A stretch of DNA of 64,000 nucleotides from Elymus sibiricus (GCA_039707655.1 CM077666.1:240590166-240654165); one strand, 5' to 3'. Counted from the first letter of the stretch, positions 42,638-53,910 are shown. Notes: generated by a model from the sequence alone, not told the origin. A program made the numbers and translations.

Positions 42638-44956
42638 CTTGTCACTCATCGTGGAGTCACTCAATTTTGGCTTGTGGCGCTCACTCTCTTTGTGGTGGTT
42701 CACTCTCTCACTAGTCTCTCCATGATGGCCCGATGCTTGATTGTCGGTGACGACTTGACTTGGAGACATTGGTCGAAGAACGAATTCCTTGCCCTTCATC
42801 TTGAAACTATAGTGGTTGGTCCGTCCGTTGTGGATGACGCCACGATCGAAGTGCCAAGGTCGCCCAAGTAGGAGGTGGCATACGGACATGGGAACCACAT
42901 CACACTCCAAGGTATCTTCGTAGGCGCCGATCTTGAAGGATACTTGGACGGTGTGCTCCACTTGAATTGTGCCGGAGTCGCTAAGCCATTGGACCTTGTA
43001 GGGACGAAGGTGCTTCTTCTTGACCAATTGTAGCTTGGAGCATAATTCTTCACTTGCTAAATTGTGGCAACTTCCGCCGTCGATGATGACCTTGACGGAA
43101 CGCCCTTGGATACCCGCTTTGGTATGGAAGATGTGGCAACGTTGGTCCTCGTCTTGATGTTGTTGAAGTGTCAAGACCTTGGAGACAACAAGAGCGGGGC
43201 TCGCATCATTGTCACAATAGATTTGTGCATCTTCGTCTTCATTCACTTGTCGGTGCATAGCCACATGCTCGAGGGCTTCCATTTCATCTTCGCTCATTGA
43301 GTCGTAGGTGCCGTCGTCGTTGAGGATCATTGTGCGTCGAGTTGGACACTCGAAAGACTTGTGGCCTCGGCCCTTGCAAGTGAAGCACCTGATGTCACTT
43401 GTCTTGTTGGCATCCATAGGAGGTGTCGAGGACGAAGGCTTTTGCTTGGAGCTGCTTGTAGTAGTAGGAAGACGACTCGAAGATGTCGAAGGTTCCTTGG
43501 AGCTTGAGTTGTCGCCGGTACTTGTGGTAGCTCGAGTCGTGGAAGGAGTGGTCGTAGTCGTTGAAGCTTGAGTGTATGAATCGTAGGTCTTGGAAGAGTA
43601 CTTGGAGTACTTGTAGTCCTCTTGCACTTGCCGTTCCACTTTGGTCGCTTGGTGCCCTAGCTCGAGGAGGTTGGAGTACGGTTGGAAGTCCGCTATTTTC
43701 TTGATGGGATGGTTGAGGCCATTCAAGAAACGCGCCATAGTTTGTTCATCATCTTCCTTGACAATGGCTCGTATCATGGAAACTTCCATTTCTTGATAGT
43801 ATTCTTCAACCGACTTGGTTCCTTGCTTGAGGAGTTGGAGTTTCTTGAAGAGGTCGTGGTTGTAATGTGTAGGCACAAAACGAGCTCTCATGACATCTTT
43901 CATTTGATTCCATGTCGCGATGGGTGGTTCTCCCTTCTCTTGACGCCTTGCGATCACTTGCTCCCACCAAATGAGAACATAGTCTTGGAACTCTAGAGAT
44001 GCCATGGCGATCTTCTTTTCTTCGTCGTAGTTGTGAAGGCGAAATATCTTGTCAACCTTCAATGCCCATGAGAGATATTCTTCGGGATCGTTGCCGCCGT
44101 GGAACTTGGGCTTGCCAAAACGTTGTTCCTCATCATGTCGTCGTTGGTGAGGTCGATCTTGCTGTGGTGGTGGATCGTCATCCTCATGCTCCGCTCGATT
44201 TGCTTGGCGCGGTGGTCTTGGAGGTGGATTGTCATCCTCATGCTCCACTCGATTTGCTTGGCGCGGTGGTCTTGGAGGTGGAATCCGAGCTCGATTTCTT
44301 CTCTCTTGGCGCTCCTCAAGGTGAGCTTCTTCATCTCGTTGTTCATGTCGTAGCGCTTCTTCTTGTTCACGCACACGACGGTTGCGCTCGTTCACGGCAT
44401 GAGTTGCTTCTCAGAGAGCACATTGTGCTTCAAGTGCTTGCTCTTCTTGGCGTAGTAGTTCTTGCCAGAGGGCGTCACCGTCTTGGTCATTTTGTCTTGG
44501 ACGTGGTGGTGCTTGGCCTTGGCGCGCTTGACATTCTCGTGCTCGAAGTCGGTCTTGTAACCCATTGCCATGGAATGGATTTTGTGGAGCTTGATGATCA
44601 TCATGATTGTTGCGCCGATGAGAACGTGCTCGAGATGGACTTGAGCATGAAGAAGAATCCGAAGAGTGTCGACTTGAGTGACGCCGTCTTGAGGATGAAG
44701 TCGTGGAAGTGGCGCGGTTGGCCATCATGTCTCGCAATTCGTCCATTTGAGATGAAAGCTTGGCATCGAAGTAGTCCCTTGTTCGTGTTTCGGAGTGGCG
44801 CAAGTCGGTGGCGAGTTACTCGATGCGATCTCCCAAAGCTTCACTTTCTTGGTGTAGCGCTCGTTGGACGTCGAAGAGATGACCCTTGGTGACGTAGTCG
44901 TGCGTCTCCTCTTGCTCTTCAAAGAACGGGTGCGCCGATGTAGTAGGCCTATCCAT
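42626..44956 (-). pseudogene. G5 gag and protease; RT missing
   Basis: Gag starts at MDRPTTSAHPFFEEQ (44956). The coiled-coil segment is cut by CAA to TAA at 44817. A CGA to TGA change near 44412 follows, then an open run of 589 codons (42626-44395). It includes the gag domain (DPEEYLSWALKVDKIFRLHNY; GTKSVEEYYQEMEVSMIRA), zinc knuckle CFTCKGRGHKSFEC, a protease-like domain VIIDGGSCHNLASEELCSKL and the GRPWHFDRG segment. After [10 protein letters not shown] it passes at about 42637 directly into RNase H, so about 1.1 kb encoding the protease-RT linker and RT is absent. A duplicated unit DDNPPPRPPRQANR/DDDPPP lies near 44160-44280. Confidence 0.9.
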
Positions 44957-46376
44957 CATAGTCAAGTGGTGGTGAGTAGGAAATGAGAGAACAATACCAA
45001 AGTTACCTTTTCCGATGAGTGAGGATGTATCAAGTATCACTCAATGTAGTGCAACAATAGTAGAATTGGTACCGGGTTTGTTTCTCACACCTACAAAGTA
45101 AGGCTTATGGAGTAGTTTGGTTAGGATGAGTGGCACAAAATTCAAGCAAGTGTTAGTAAAGATATCGAAAATGTTGAGAAGATTCACAAATTGCAAGTAA
45201 GACAATTAGATCAACACCCTAGTAGAACACTTGGAAACTCACACACGAAGATGAATAGGATCCGCACAACCAAGGAATGAGCTCAAAATGTGGAACCACG
45301 GAAAATGCTCTTGTTGCATGGATGCTAGAGAGACACTAGCTCGATTGCTCAAATGGGCTAGATACGCTTGTGCACCAACCTAAGAGAGTAACGTGCTTGT
45401 CTTCAATCCCATGTATGATATGTATATGATGTACTATGCAAATAGGCTCAATGCTATTGCTTACAAGCTCTTTGTTTCTTCTCTTTTTGCTTAAAAGCTT
45501 TTTCTGTTTTTTTACTATGCCAAAATGCTTGATGCTAGAGCCGATATCTAAGACAAGTAAGTAAGATATGCACGGGAGAGACTTATGGCACGATGATGAG
45601 AGCAAGAGAAATGCATGCTAAATGTAGCTATGCGGAGTAGGCATATCACTATGGTGCACAAATACATGGCCCGGCAATGCTTAACTTGCTAGTCTCGATG
45701 GGTAAGTGACGCAAAATGGCTCAAGGCTATCAATGCAATGGCAAGGGTAAGTACAAGATGTCGTCGAGGTTACCGTCGTTGGGTTCTCGTTTGTAAGCAA
45801 GGACGGATGATGATGAAGTGGACAACGTCGGTGTCGGGTCCGGGGCGATGATGAATGGCGGTGTCGATGAGGTAGAACCGTCCCTAAGTAGCCAAAAGAC
45901 CTTAGGACACGGCAACCGCAACTCAAAATCTCAAAGAAACACTTGTGTTAGTGCGGAAGATGAAAGTGGAGCAAAAGTGTGGTAAAACTGGACTAAAACA
46001 GGAAGTGGAACAGCTCTCATGGTGAGGCCGTGCGCACGGGGTAAATTGTGCCCGTGTGCACGGGGCTCCGTGTGCACGGGGTGTTGGGGCCCGTGTGCAC
46101 GGGGTCTGCGGCTGTGGATGAACAGGGCGAGATCCGTGGCAAAAATCGCAAAATTCGTGGAAAAGGCGTGGTGGGATGTATGGGGAAGGGTGGGAAGGGG
46201 TAGATCCAGTTGCCAAACACGAAATTTGTGGACCAAAACAACAAAATTTCACAAGATCCAACAAATGCAAAAAATTTGGTATGGCTATTTTTGTGGGGAT
46301 TTTCGAAATTGGGACAACACAAATCAAAATCAGGTTAGAAAGTGAGGGGTAGGGACTCCAAGATGTGAATCAACGT
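44957..46376 (-). other. G5 5' leader
   Basis: A 1.4 kb non-coding leader, very close to that of G2. It contains the array at 46028-46104 and no gene. Confidence 0.75.
46028..46104. repeat. G5 leader palindrome array, CCCGTGCGCACGGG type
   Basis: Four units at 46028, 46050, 46066 and 46090. One has the GTGCGCAC core and three have GTGTGCAC. The motif matches the G5 LTRs. Confidence 0.9.
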
Positions 46377-46390
46377 GGCTCATGATACCA
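46377..46390 (-). other. G5 primer binding site
   Basis: TGGTATCATGAGCC on the element strand, 3 bp from the LTR. Confidence 0.75.
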
Positions 46391-46393
46391 AGA

Positions 46394-47353
46394 TGTTGTA
46401 GGGTAGAACCCTAAGTGAGGACTTTTTCACACTTGGAGGGGGGAAAAGGGATGAACTCACAAAACACAAGAGGCAAATCACTCAAACAAACCCAAATCAC
46501 ACATCCACTAGAGTAGCATACATAGATCCACAAGCATACATAGACAATCAAAGGAAAGTAGCACAAAGGTAAGGTTCTTCCCACTCCAAAGGAGGTGAGG
46601 TCTTGATGATAGTCTTCTCCAAGAGGAGGTCTTGATATCCCTTGGGATCTTCTCTCTAGGAGGTCTTGATCTCCAAGAGGAGTGGTAGATGAGCAAAGCC
46701 CTCTATGATATCTCAATACACTTTGCTAACCCTAACAAATGGTCTATCCTCGGAATATATAGTAGGTGGGAGGTAAGGGACGAAGTGGGGGCAAAACAAC
46801 CAACACACAGCCAGCTCGCTGGGAGGGGCCGTGCGCATGGGCTAAGTAGGCCCCGTGCGCACAGGGGTCCCATGTGCACGGTACACGCCCGTGCGCACGG
46901 GGTGCTACAGTGGCGAGGCCCGTGCGCACGGGGACCGGGGGGGCCGTGCTCCGTGGGCACGGGGTGTCCAGTAGGTTTGCCGTAGCCCATGCGCACGGGG
47001 TCCAAAGAGCCCGTGGGCACGGGGTCCAAAGAGCCCGTGGGCACGGGGTCGCCTGGATCATTGCTTCTTCTTCCTGTTGCTTGACTCCGTCTTCCTTGCG
47101 GTGCTCCCGTCCTTCTTCCTGAACTTGACGAGGCTCCTTAGCTTCTTGGAGGTCGGCTCCATCATTCCTAATGATACATAGAGTTCCTTTGTGAGGTAGC
47201 ATCCAAGTTCCATCCATATCCATATGAAAGTTGTAAAGGAGTGAGTTCACCTCATTCTCGATGGCACGTGCGCGAGCTCTTGTCATAGGTCCACTTGGTG
47301 CTTGGTGAGTTGGTGAGGTATCCATGGGGATGATCGAAGGATGCTCCGCATCA
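46394..47353 (-). repeat. G5 5' LTR (960 bp)
   Basis: It runs from TGTTGTAGGG to GCTCCGCATCA. TATA (element strand CTATATATTCC) is near 46752-46763. The CR-like tail GPMTRARARAIENEVNSLL, then WMLPHKGTLCIIR, is encoded at 47170-47300. The ACCCA duplication follows. Confidence 0.92.
46828..47048. repeat. G5 5' LTR palindrome array
   Basis: About nine CCCGTGCGCACGGG-type units. The final GTGGGCAC unit with its CCAAAGAG spacer is present twice here and once in the 3' LTR, so units were gained or lost between the two LTRs. Confidence 0.9.
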
Positions 47354-47358
47354 ACCCA

Positions 47359-48288
47359 CCTTCGTCTCCCCAATTACCAAGTGGACCGATGACACGAGCA
47401 CATGCAATAGCTATCAAGACCGAGGTGACATCTTTCCTCTCACAACTTTCTTTCGGATCACATCAGACATGGCTACTACCTCAAGCGAAGACACTTTGTA
47501 TACTCAGGTACCAAGGGGTCGGCCATGGAGAAGCTAAGGAGCTAGGCCGAGCGATGGAAGAAGGAGAACGCGAAGACGGATAAGAGAAGGAGCAAGACAG
47601 AGCTTGACCGGATCATCTGGACCCCCACCCGGACGATCCGGACCCCCAGCCGGACGATCCGGACGATGCACACACATGGTACAGCAAGCTCCCGGACGAA
47701 GCCGGATCACCGGACCACCGCCCGGATCATCCGGACTAGCCCGGACGTCCGGACGACGACCCGGACATCCGGACCAACAGCGGCTCCAGCGAGCCAGCCG
47801 AATGATCCGGACCCCTGGCTCCCGGATCATCCGGACCTCCACCCGGATCATCCGGACAGCGCCTGCGTGCGTGAGTTGGCCCGAGGCCCATGTACACATC
47901 TCCACCCCTAGACTATATATACTCGTTCCTCTCCTCTATTTTAGGGCTAGCAAAGTATATTGAGACATTAGAGAGAGCTTTGCTCCTTGTATCTCCTCTT
48001 GGGGAATCAAGACCTCTCAAGAGAGAAGGATCCCTACCAAAGGATCATCAAGACCTACTAAGGGAGAAGGATCTCATCTAGATCACCAAGACTTCACCTC
48101 CTTTGGAGTAAGAAGAACCGTACCTTTGTGCTTGTTTCCTTGGATTGTCCTTGTATGCTTGTGGATCTCATGTATGCTATCCTAGTGGATATGTGATTTG
48201 GGTTTGTTTGAGTGTTTCACTTTGTGTTCTTGTTGATTTCCTCCCATTTCTGCGAAAAGATCGTCATCTAGGGTTCCACCATACATCA
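47359..48288 (+). repeat. G3 3' LTR, main part
   Basis: This continues the LTR after G5. The CR-like tail (PSGPMTRAHAIAIKTEVTSF; TWLLPQAKTLCILRY) is at 47365-47510, the TATA box (GACTATATATAC) at 47912-47923 and the LTR end CCATACATCA at 48288. With the first 37 bp the LTR is 967 bp long. Confidence 0.9.
47608..47855. repeat. G3 LTR palindrome array, CCGGATCATCCGG type
   Basis: About twelve units with arms CCGGAT/ATCCGG around C, or the variants CCGGACGATCCGG and CCGGACGTCCGG. The motif is not found in the other elements' arrays. It is about 55 bp upstream of TATA. Confidence 0.92.
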
Positions 48289-48421
48289 GTGTAGTTCTAA
48301 TCTTAGCTAACCCTAAATGGAGGAGGGGAAGAGGTATATATAGCCCAAGTCACGAAGGGGTAAGTGAGGGGAAAAAGTGGGAGAGATACAAGGGCTCGGC
48401 CCAGTTCTGCGCGCAAGGATG

Positions 48422-48498
48422 CCGGATGTCCGGGTTGAGGCCGGATGTCCAGGGCTACACGAGGCGTCAGATGTCCGGGCCAGGGGCCGGATGTCCGG
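48422..48498. repeat. G6 hybrid palindrome array, CCGGATGTCCGG type
   Basis: Four units. The last is followed by GGGCCTTC, as in the G4 leader array (39663), while the first are in LTR context. The deletion junction therefore lies in or beside the array. Confidence 0.8.
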
Positions 48499-48590
48499 GC
48501 CTTCGGGTGTCGCCGGAATTTTCAAAACTGGGCAAAACAAACAAAATTGGGGCTATAAAGTGGAGAGGGAGACTCCAAAGTGTGAATCAA

Positions 48591-48606
48591 CCTGGCTCTG
48601 ATACCA
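48591..48606 (-). other. G6 primer binding site, full length
   Basis: The element strand reads TGGTATCAGAGCCAGG, 16 bases complementary to the initiator-Met tRNA 3' end as I know it for plants. Other G and N sites match over only 8. Confidence 0.75.
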
Positions 48607-48898
48607 AGATAATGTAGGGTGGAACCCTAGTTCATGATATTTTCATACTTGGAGGGGGAAAGAGGGAAATCAACAAGAACAATGAGAGGAAACTCTCAAA
48701 CAATATCCAAATCACAAATCTACTAGAATAGCATACATAAGATCCACAAGTATACAAGAACAGTCCAAGGAAACAAGCACAAAGGTAAAGTTCTTCCCAC
48801 TCCAAAGGACGTGAGGTCTTGATGATCTATGAGATCCTTCTCCCTTAGGAGGTCTTGATGATCCTATGATGCGGATCCTTCTCCCGAAAGAGGTCTTG

Positions 48899-49222
48899 TG
48901 ATGTAGGGTGAGACCCTATGGTGATGATATTTTCACACTTGGAGGAGGAAAAGGGAAGAACAAACAAGAACAACAAGAGGAATCACTCAAACAAACCCAA
49001 ATCACACATCCACTAGAGTAGTACACATGAGATCCACAAGTAATACATGAACAATCCAAGGAAATAAGGACAAAGGTAGGGTTCTTCCCACTCCAAAGGA
49101 GATGAGGTCTTGATGATCTTGAGAGATCCTTCTCCCTTAGGAAGTCTTCATGATCCTATGGTGGGGATCCTTCTCCAAGAGGAGGTCTTGATCCCCAAGA
49201 GGGAAGGTACAAGGAGCAAAGC
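48899..49222 (-). repeat. LV: R/U5 part of a G/N-type LTR
   Basis: TGATGTAGGGTGAGACCC begins an LTR inside the G6 LTR (TCTTG as expected duplication). After 324 bp it is cut by the N3 LTR at 49223. Its remainder is not in the window. Confidence 0.75.
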
Positions 49223-49675
49223 TGTTGTAGGGTGGAGACCCTAAGGGAAGATCTTTTCACACTTGGAGGGGAAAAGGGCAAATTGAGAGAAGAACACAAG
49301 AACAAACACTCAATCAACAAGATCCAATCACACATGTGCTAGATCCACATACACATAAAGGGATACAAGGGTCCAAATCCAACACAAGAAGGTAAAGAGG
49401 GTAACTAGTTCATCCCAATCCTTGAAAAAGTTGAGGTCTTGATGATCCTATGATGAGGATCCTTCCCTAGAAGGGGTCTTGAATCCACTAAGGGATCTTC
49501 TCCTAGGAGGTCTTGATCTCCATGGGAGAGGGTAGAGGAGCAAAGCTATCTCTAGATCATGTCATGCACTTTGCTAACCCTAACAAATGGTCTATCCACG
49601 GAATATATAGGAGGTGGGAGGTAAGGGACGAAGTGAGGGGCAAAACAGGCAGAAGATAGCCACCACGCAGGGTGG

Positions 49676-49806
49676 CCCGTGCGCACGGGGTGCTACAGCG
49701 GTGAGGCCCGTGTGCACGGGGTCCAGGGGGGCCCGTGTGCACGGGGGTTCCAGTAAGTTTGCCGTATCCCGTGCGCACAGGGTCTTGGGGGCCCGTGCGC
49801 ACGGGG
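49676..49806. repeat. N3 LTR palindrome array, CCCGTGCGCACGGG type
   Basis: Five units at 49676, 49706, 49731, 49769 and 49793, with GTGCGCAC or GTGTGCAC cores. Confidence 0.9.
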
Positions 49807-49848
49807 TCGCCTGGGAGGTGCTGTCCTCTTCGGGTTTTCTTCCTCCGT

Positions 49849-49984
49849 CGTCCTCGTGGCCTTGGCGTGGTTCCTCTAGGGTCTTGGGGAGATGTTGAGG
49901 TGTACATGGAGATGACCGTCCTCGTGGCCTTGGCGTGGTTCCTCTTGGGTCTTGGGGAGATGTTGAGGTGTACATGGAGATGAC
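49849..49984. repeat. 68-bp tandem duplication in the N3 LTR
   Basis: Two adjacent 68-bp copies (49849-49916 and 49917-49984), differing at one base (CTAGGG against CTTGGG). Confidence 0.92.
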
Positions 49985-50003
49985 CGTAGGATGCTCCGCA
50001 TCA

Positions 50004-50738
50004 TCCCCTCCCCCTTGGGAGAGATCCGTCCTCGGATCGGAAACCGCATCACCATGTAACCGGTAGGCATGGATGGACTTGCAGTTCTCCATGTTGTGGC
50101 GTGAGTTGTGGTCCGGTGTCGATGTGGTAGGAGCTTGTGGAAGTCGCGGACTTGAGCTCGTGGAGTAGGCGAAGATGTCGTACATCCGAAGGCAAAGATG
50201 CCTATGTAGTGGATGAAGCCGTAGCCTTGGTGTCGATGTCGAGGTACTTGAAGGCCCATCTTCAATGTCGGTCCTCCATCCCAATAGATGTATCATGTAG
50301 ATAAGAAGTAGAAGACAAGAATGAAAGTTTGGCCCGTTCGAAATGTGTATGTGAGGGTGGCTCAAAGGGAAGGAGTTCACCTTTACCAGTTCCTCGAAAA
50401 TGTTGGTGTCGTGCATCTTGTATGCCTTTTCATGACCAATATGTCTCATGATGGCACCGCCTTGTGAATCCTTCAAAACAAAAGAATATGACAAACACTC
50501 GGAAAAACAAATGAGGTTAGCGTGAATGCAAAACCAATCATTCGTGTGGTGAGATACCCAACAAGTGTCATCATCATTCTTATCATGAGAAGGAACAAGA
50601 TAATGTGGCATGGTATGGAAGCATATGATGCGAGTACAACCAAAGACATTAAGCTCTATCAAACATGCATGCATCACAAGTGAGATGTCCAAGTCTCCAA
50701 GATCAATAAGCATAGCATGGTTGCACTCACTACAAGTT
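50004..50738 (-). pseudogene. N3 long-ORF C-terminus
   Basis: The frame resembles the end of the N1 long ORF: DDTCWVSHHTNDWFCIHANL matches NDTCWVNHHLNALFCTNANH of N1, followed by ICFSECL, then an unrelated linker and [18 protein letters not shown] across the polypurine tract. Compared with N1 a large internal piece is missing. The frame is open for 373 codons and extends into the LTR. C2 interrupts it at 50738. Confidence 0.78.
50734..50738. other. Target site duplication of C2, left copy
   Basis: AAGTT lies here and again at 58527-58531. Confidence 0.95.
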
Positions 50739-51644
50739 TGATAGAGGCTAAGGTGTCCCGTCTTTCGATGAGATGGTGGCTATCGTTTTCGATGGAGCAG
50801 ACTTTGACGATCCGACTACGAACGTGCGAGGACGTCGTGCCTTAGCAATCGCTAAACCAACTCCGAGAGGTTATTGACCACGCCGGAGCACGATCAACCT
50901 GACCACGAGGGTCTATTTCCTGCGAGCAAACGAAGAACAAGCAAGAAACTGAGATTGCAATCTGGATATTGCGAATATAAGAGGAAAGCTTTATTAATCA
51001 AGTGGGGTTCTGTGACGTCTTGGTCTGGTCGTTGAACACAAACGAAGTATGCGAAGTTGCAGCTATGGCGAACTTTTAATCTAAACAAAACCCAAGGTCT
51101 AAACGACGCCCTAAGGGCTGTATATATGAGAGAGTAGGGGGGAATTTCGTGACCCCTTGGAGGAGGGGTCCGAAATCAACCCTAACTCTGTTTCCCCACA
51201 CATACGGACTCTAAAAACAGCCTATACTGATGTATTTCGAAATTACATGGGCCTGTCCCAAAAATAAGGTGACACAGCACCTATAATACCCTCTGGACAA
51301 AATTTATGAAGTGACATCTTGTATATTTCGTCCAAGATTATGGTGGCTTCAAAGTCCTGAAATCATCACTTGAAATACCATTGAGGTCTCCCGTGCACAC
51401 ACCTTCCGCTCCATGCTTGATCCCGCTCCAACGGCCATCCCTCTTGTTCAAGCTAGGCCCTTCATTTGTAAGCAAAACAAAAGTATCTAATTTAGGCAGC
51501 ATCATATGTTCATGAACATTAGAAGGGTTTCCAAGAAACGAAAGTACCTGGTAATTTAATTGGCGTGCGCGAGCTCTAGTAATTGGTCCCATGTATGTAA
51601 CAGCAGGGGCTGTGGGTGTAACTATGGTAGTGATGTCCTCATCA
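50739..51644 (-). repeat. C2 3' LTR (906 bp)
   Basis: As read on plus it runs TGATAGAGG to CCTCATCA. The part next to the body encodes the CR-motif tail ([20 protein letters not shown], 51520-51590). The polypurine tract (element strand TTCAAGAAGGGGAGGA) is at 51645-51660. Confidence 0.95.
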
Positions 51645-51837
51645 TCCTCCCCTTCTTGAATTGAAGTCGTCCTCGATGGAAGCTCATATTCCTCACCCAA
51701 ATAAGGCTTCAAATCTGCAATGTTAAAAGTGGGACTAACCCCAAAATCTGGAGGTAGCTCAAGTTTATATGCATTATCATTTATTTTCTCTAACACCTTA
51801 AAAGGACCATCAGCACGGGCATTAGTTTTGACTTGCG
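51338..51837 (-). pseudogene. C2 pol C-terminal module and CR motif
   Basis: A frameshift near 51830, after RKSKLMP, separates this from integrase. It encodes the end of the GPY/F-type module ([18 protein letters not shown]), [16 protein letters not shown] and then, inside the LTR, the CR motif. Confidence 0.88.
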
Positions 51838-53910
51838 CAAATCAGGAAACCTATCCTTACGCAAATCTAACCAAACAAGATCTCCACGTGCAAAGACACG
51901 TTTTCTACCCTTATCTCCAGCAAGTTTATATTTAGCATTCATACGCTCAATGTTTTCCTTAGTTAACTCATGCATTTTTAAGATCAATTCAGCACGTTGT
52001 TTAGCATCAAAATTAACCTTCTCCGAAGATGGAAGAGGCAACAAATCAATAGGTGCACGAGGTAGGAAACCATACACAACTTCAAAAGGGCACATCTTAG
52101 TAGTAGAATGCAGCGAACGATTATAAGAAAATTCAATATGAGGTAAGCATTCTTCCCACATTTTCAGATTAGTCTTTAAAACAGCCCTAAGCATAGTAGA
52201 CAATGTTCTATTGACTACTTCAGTTTGTCCATCAGTTTGGGGGTGACATGTAGTACTAAAAAGCAATTTCGTCCCCAACTTAGCCCATAAACATCTCCAA
52301 AAGTGGCTAAGAAATTTAGTATCGTGATCTGAAACAATTGTATTTGGCACACCATGCAAGCGAATAATTTCACGAAAGAACAAATCAGCAACATTTGCAG
52401 CATCATCACTTTTATGACATGGTATAAAGTGTGCCATTTTCGAAAATCTATCCACGACAACAAATATGCTATCCCTCCCCTTCTTTGTTCGAGGTAAACA
52501 TAAAACAAAGTCCATAGATATATCTTCCCAAGGAACAGTAGGTACAGGCAAAGGCATATATAAACCATGACGATTGAGTCGTGACTTAGCTTTTTGACAT
52601 ATAGTGCAGCGAGCAACAAAACGCTCAACATCCCGTCTCATCTTTGGCCAAAAGAAATGTGTAGCAAGTACGTCCTCCGTCTTCTTCACGCCAAAGTGTC
52701 CCATTAATCCTCCTCCATGCGCCTCCTGCAATAACAATAGACGAACGGAGCTAGCTGGAATGCATAGCTTGTTAGCACGGAACACAAATCCATCATTAAT
52801 GACGAACTTGTTCCATGTTCTTTCTTCTTTACAATTCTGCATTACATCTTTAAATTCAGCATCATGCACATATTGATCTTTGATGGTCTCCAAACCAAAT
52901 ATTTTAAAGTCAAGTTGAGAAAGCATAGTATATCGACGAGACAATGCATCAGCAATAACATTTTCTTTACCCTTCTTGTGTTTAATGACATAAGGGAAAG
53001 TCTCAATGAATTCAACCCATTTAGCATGTCTACGATTCAGTTTTGCTTGACTTTTAATATGTTTCAAAGATTCATGATCAGAATGTATAACAAATTCTTT
53101 GGGCCATAAATAATGTTGCCATGTTTCTAAAGTCCGAACAAGAGCATATAATTCTTTATCATAAGTAGAATAGTTCAGACTAGGCCCACTCAATTTTTCA
53201 GAAAAGTATGCAACAGGTTTACCATCTTGTAATAACACACCTCCTAATCCAATTCCACTAGCATCACATTCAAGCTCAAAAGTCTTATTAAAATCAGGAA
53301 GTTGGAGTAAAGGAGCATGTGTCAACTTATCTTTCAATACCGTGAAGGCCTCTTCCTGTGCAGTACCCCAAACAAAAGGCACATCCTTCTTTGTAAGCTC
53401 ATTGAGAGGTGCAGCAATGGTACTGAAATCTCTCACAAAACGCCTATAGAAACCAGCGAGGCCAAGAAAACTACTCACTTGTGTGACCGTTTTGGGTTGC
53501 GGCCAACTCTCAATAGCTTCAATCTTGGCTTTATCAACTTCAATTCCCTGTGGAGTAACAACATAGCCAAGAAAAGATACTCGGTCGGTGCAAAAGGTGC
53601 ACTTCCCAAGGTTACCAAACAAACGTGCATCAGGTAGCGTAATAAAAACAACACGTAAATGTTCCAAATGTTCCTCCAAAGATCTGCTATAAATCAGTAT
53701 ATTATCAAAATAGACTACCACAAATCGTCCAATGAAAGCACGTAAAACCTCATTCATTAATCTCATGAAAGTACTAGGTGCATTAGTTAACCCAAAAGGC
53801 ATGACTAACCACTCATATAAGCCAAACTTAGTTTTAAATGTTGTTTTCCATTCATCTCCCAATTTCATACGAATTTGATGGTATCCACTACGCAAATCAA
53901 CTTTGGAGAA
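51790..53910 (-). pseudogene. C2 RT C-terminal half, RNase H and integrase
   Basis: It is open for 701 codons. RT resumes at [20 protein letters not shown]. The catalytic motif reads YFDN instead of YFDD: the second Asp is Asn (codon at 53701-53703), which should abolish polymerase activity. RNase H ([20 protein letters not shown]) and integrase ([62 protein letters not shown]) are otherwise well kept, including Asp, Asp and Glu. One lost T near 53912 breaks it from the RT N-terminus. Confidence 0.92.

Larger units (their letters stand above)
31688..47353 (-). mobile_element. G5: gypsy element with RT deleted, split by G4
   Basis: Both ends are in the window, with the ACCCA duplication. The 3' LTR is 31688-32590 plus 40966-40991, the body 40992-46393 and the 5' LTR 46394-47353. 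Without G4 the element is about 7.3 kb. It lacks most of RT, so it is non-autonomous. It is inserted in the 3' LTR of G3. Confidence 0.92.
20469..48288 (+). mobile_element. G3: Ty3/gypsy element split by N1 and G5; 5' end outside window
   Basis: The G3 segments are 20469-23458, 31425-31687 and 47359-48288. Joining them (with N1 and G5 removed) gives protease, RT, RNase H, integrase, polypurine tract and a complete 3' LTR on the plus strand. The left part is displaced by LX. The right end CATACATCA at 48288 lies inside the LTR of G6. Confidence 0.88.
48289..48898 (-). mobile_element. G6: gypsy remnant with the whole body deleted between its two arrays
   Basis: From left to right: U3 side of a 3' LTR with TATA (element strand CTATATATAC, 48334-48343), a CCGGATGTCCGG array (48422-48498), then directly the end of a 5' leader, a primer binding site and the start of a 5' LTR (48610). 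Polypurine tract, pol, gag and most of the leader are missing. It is cut on the left by G3 (duplication GTGTA expected) and on the right by LV. Confidence 0.8.
49223..50003 (-). repeat. N3 3' LTR (781 bp)
   Basis: It runs from TGTTGTAGGG to CCGCATCA, with TATA (element strand CTATATATTCC) near 49600-49611. The segment next to the polypurine tract differs from both the G type (CR-like) and the N1 type, and is instead a 68-bp tandem duplication. Confidence 0.87.
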
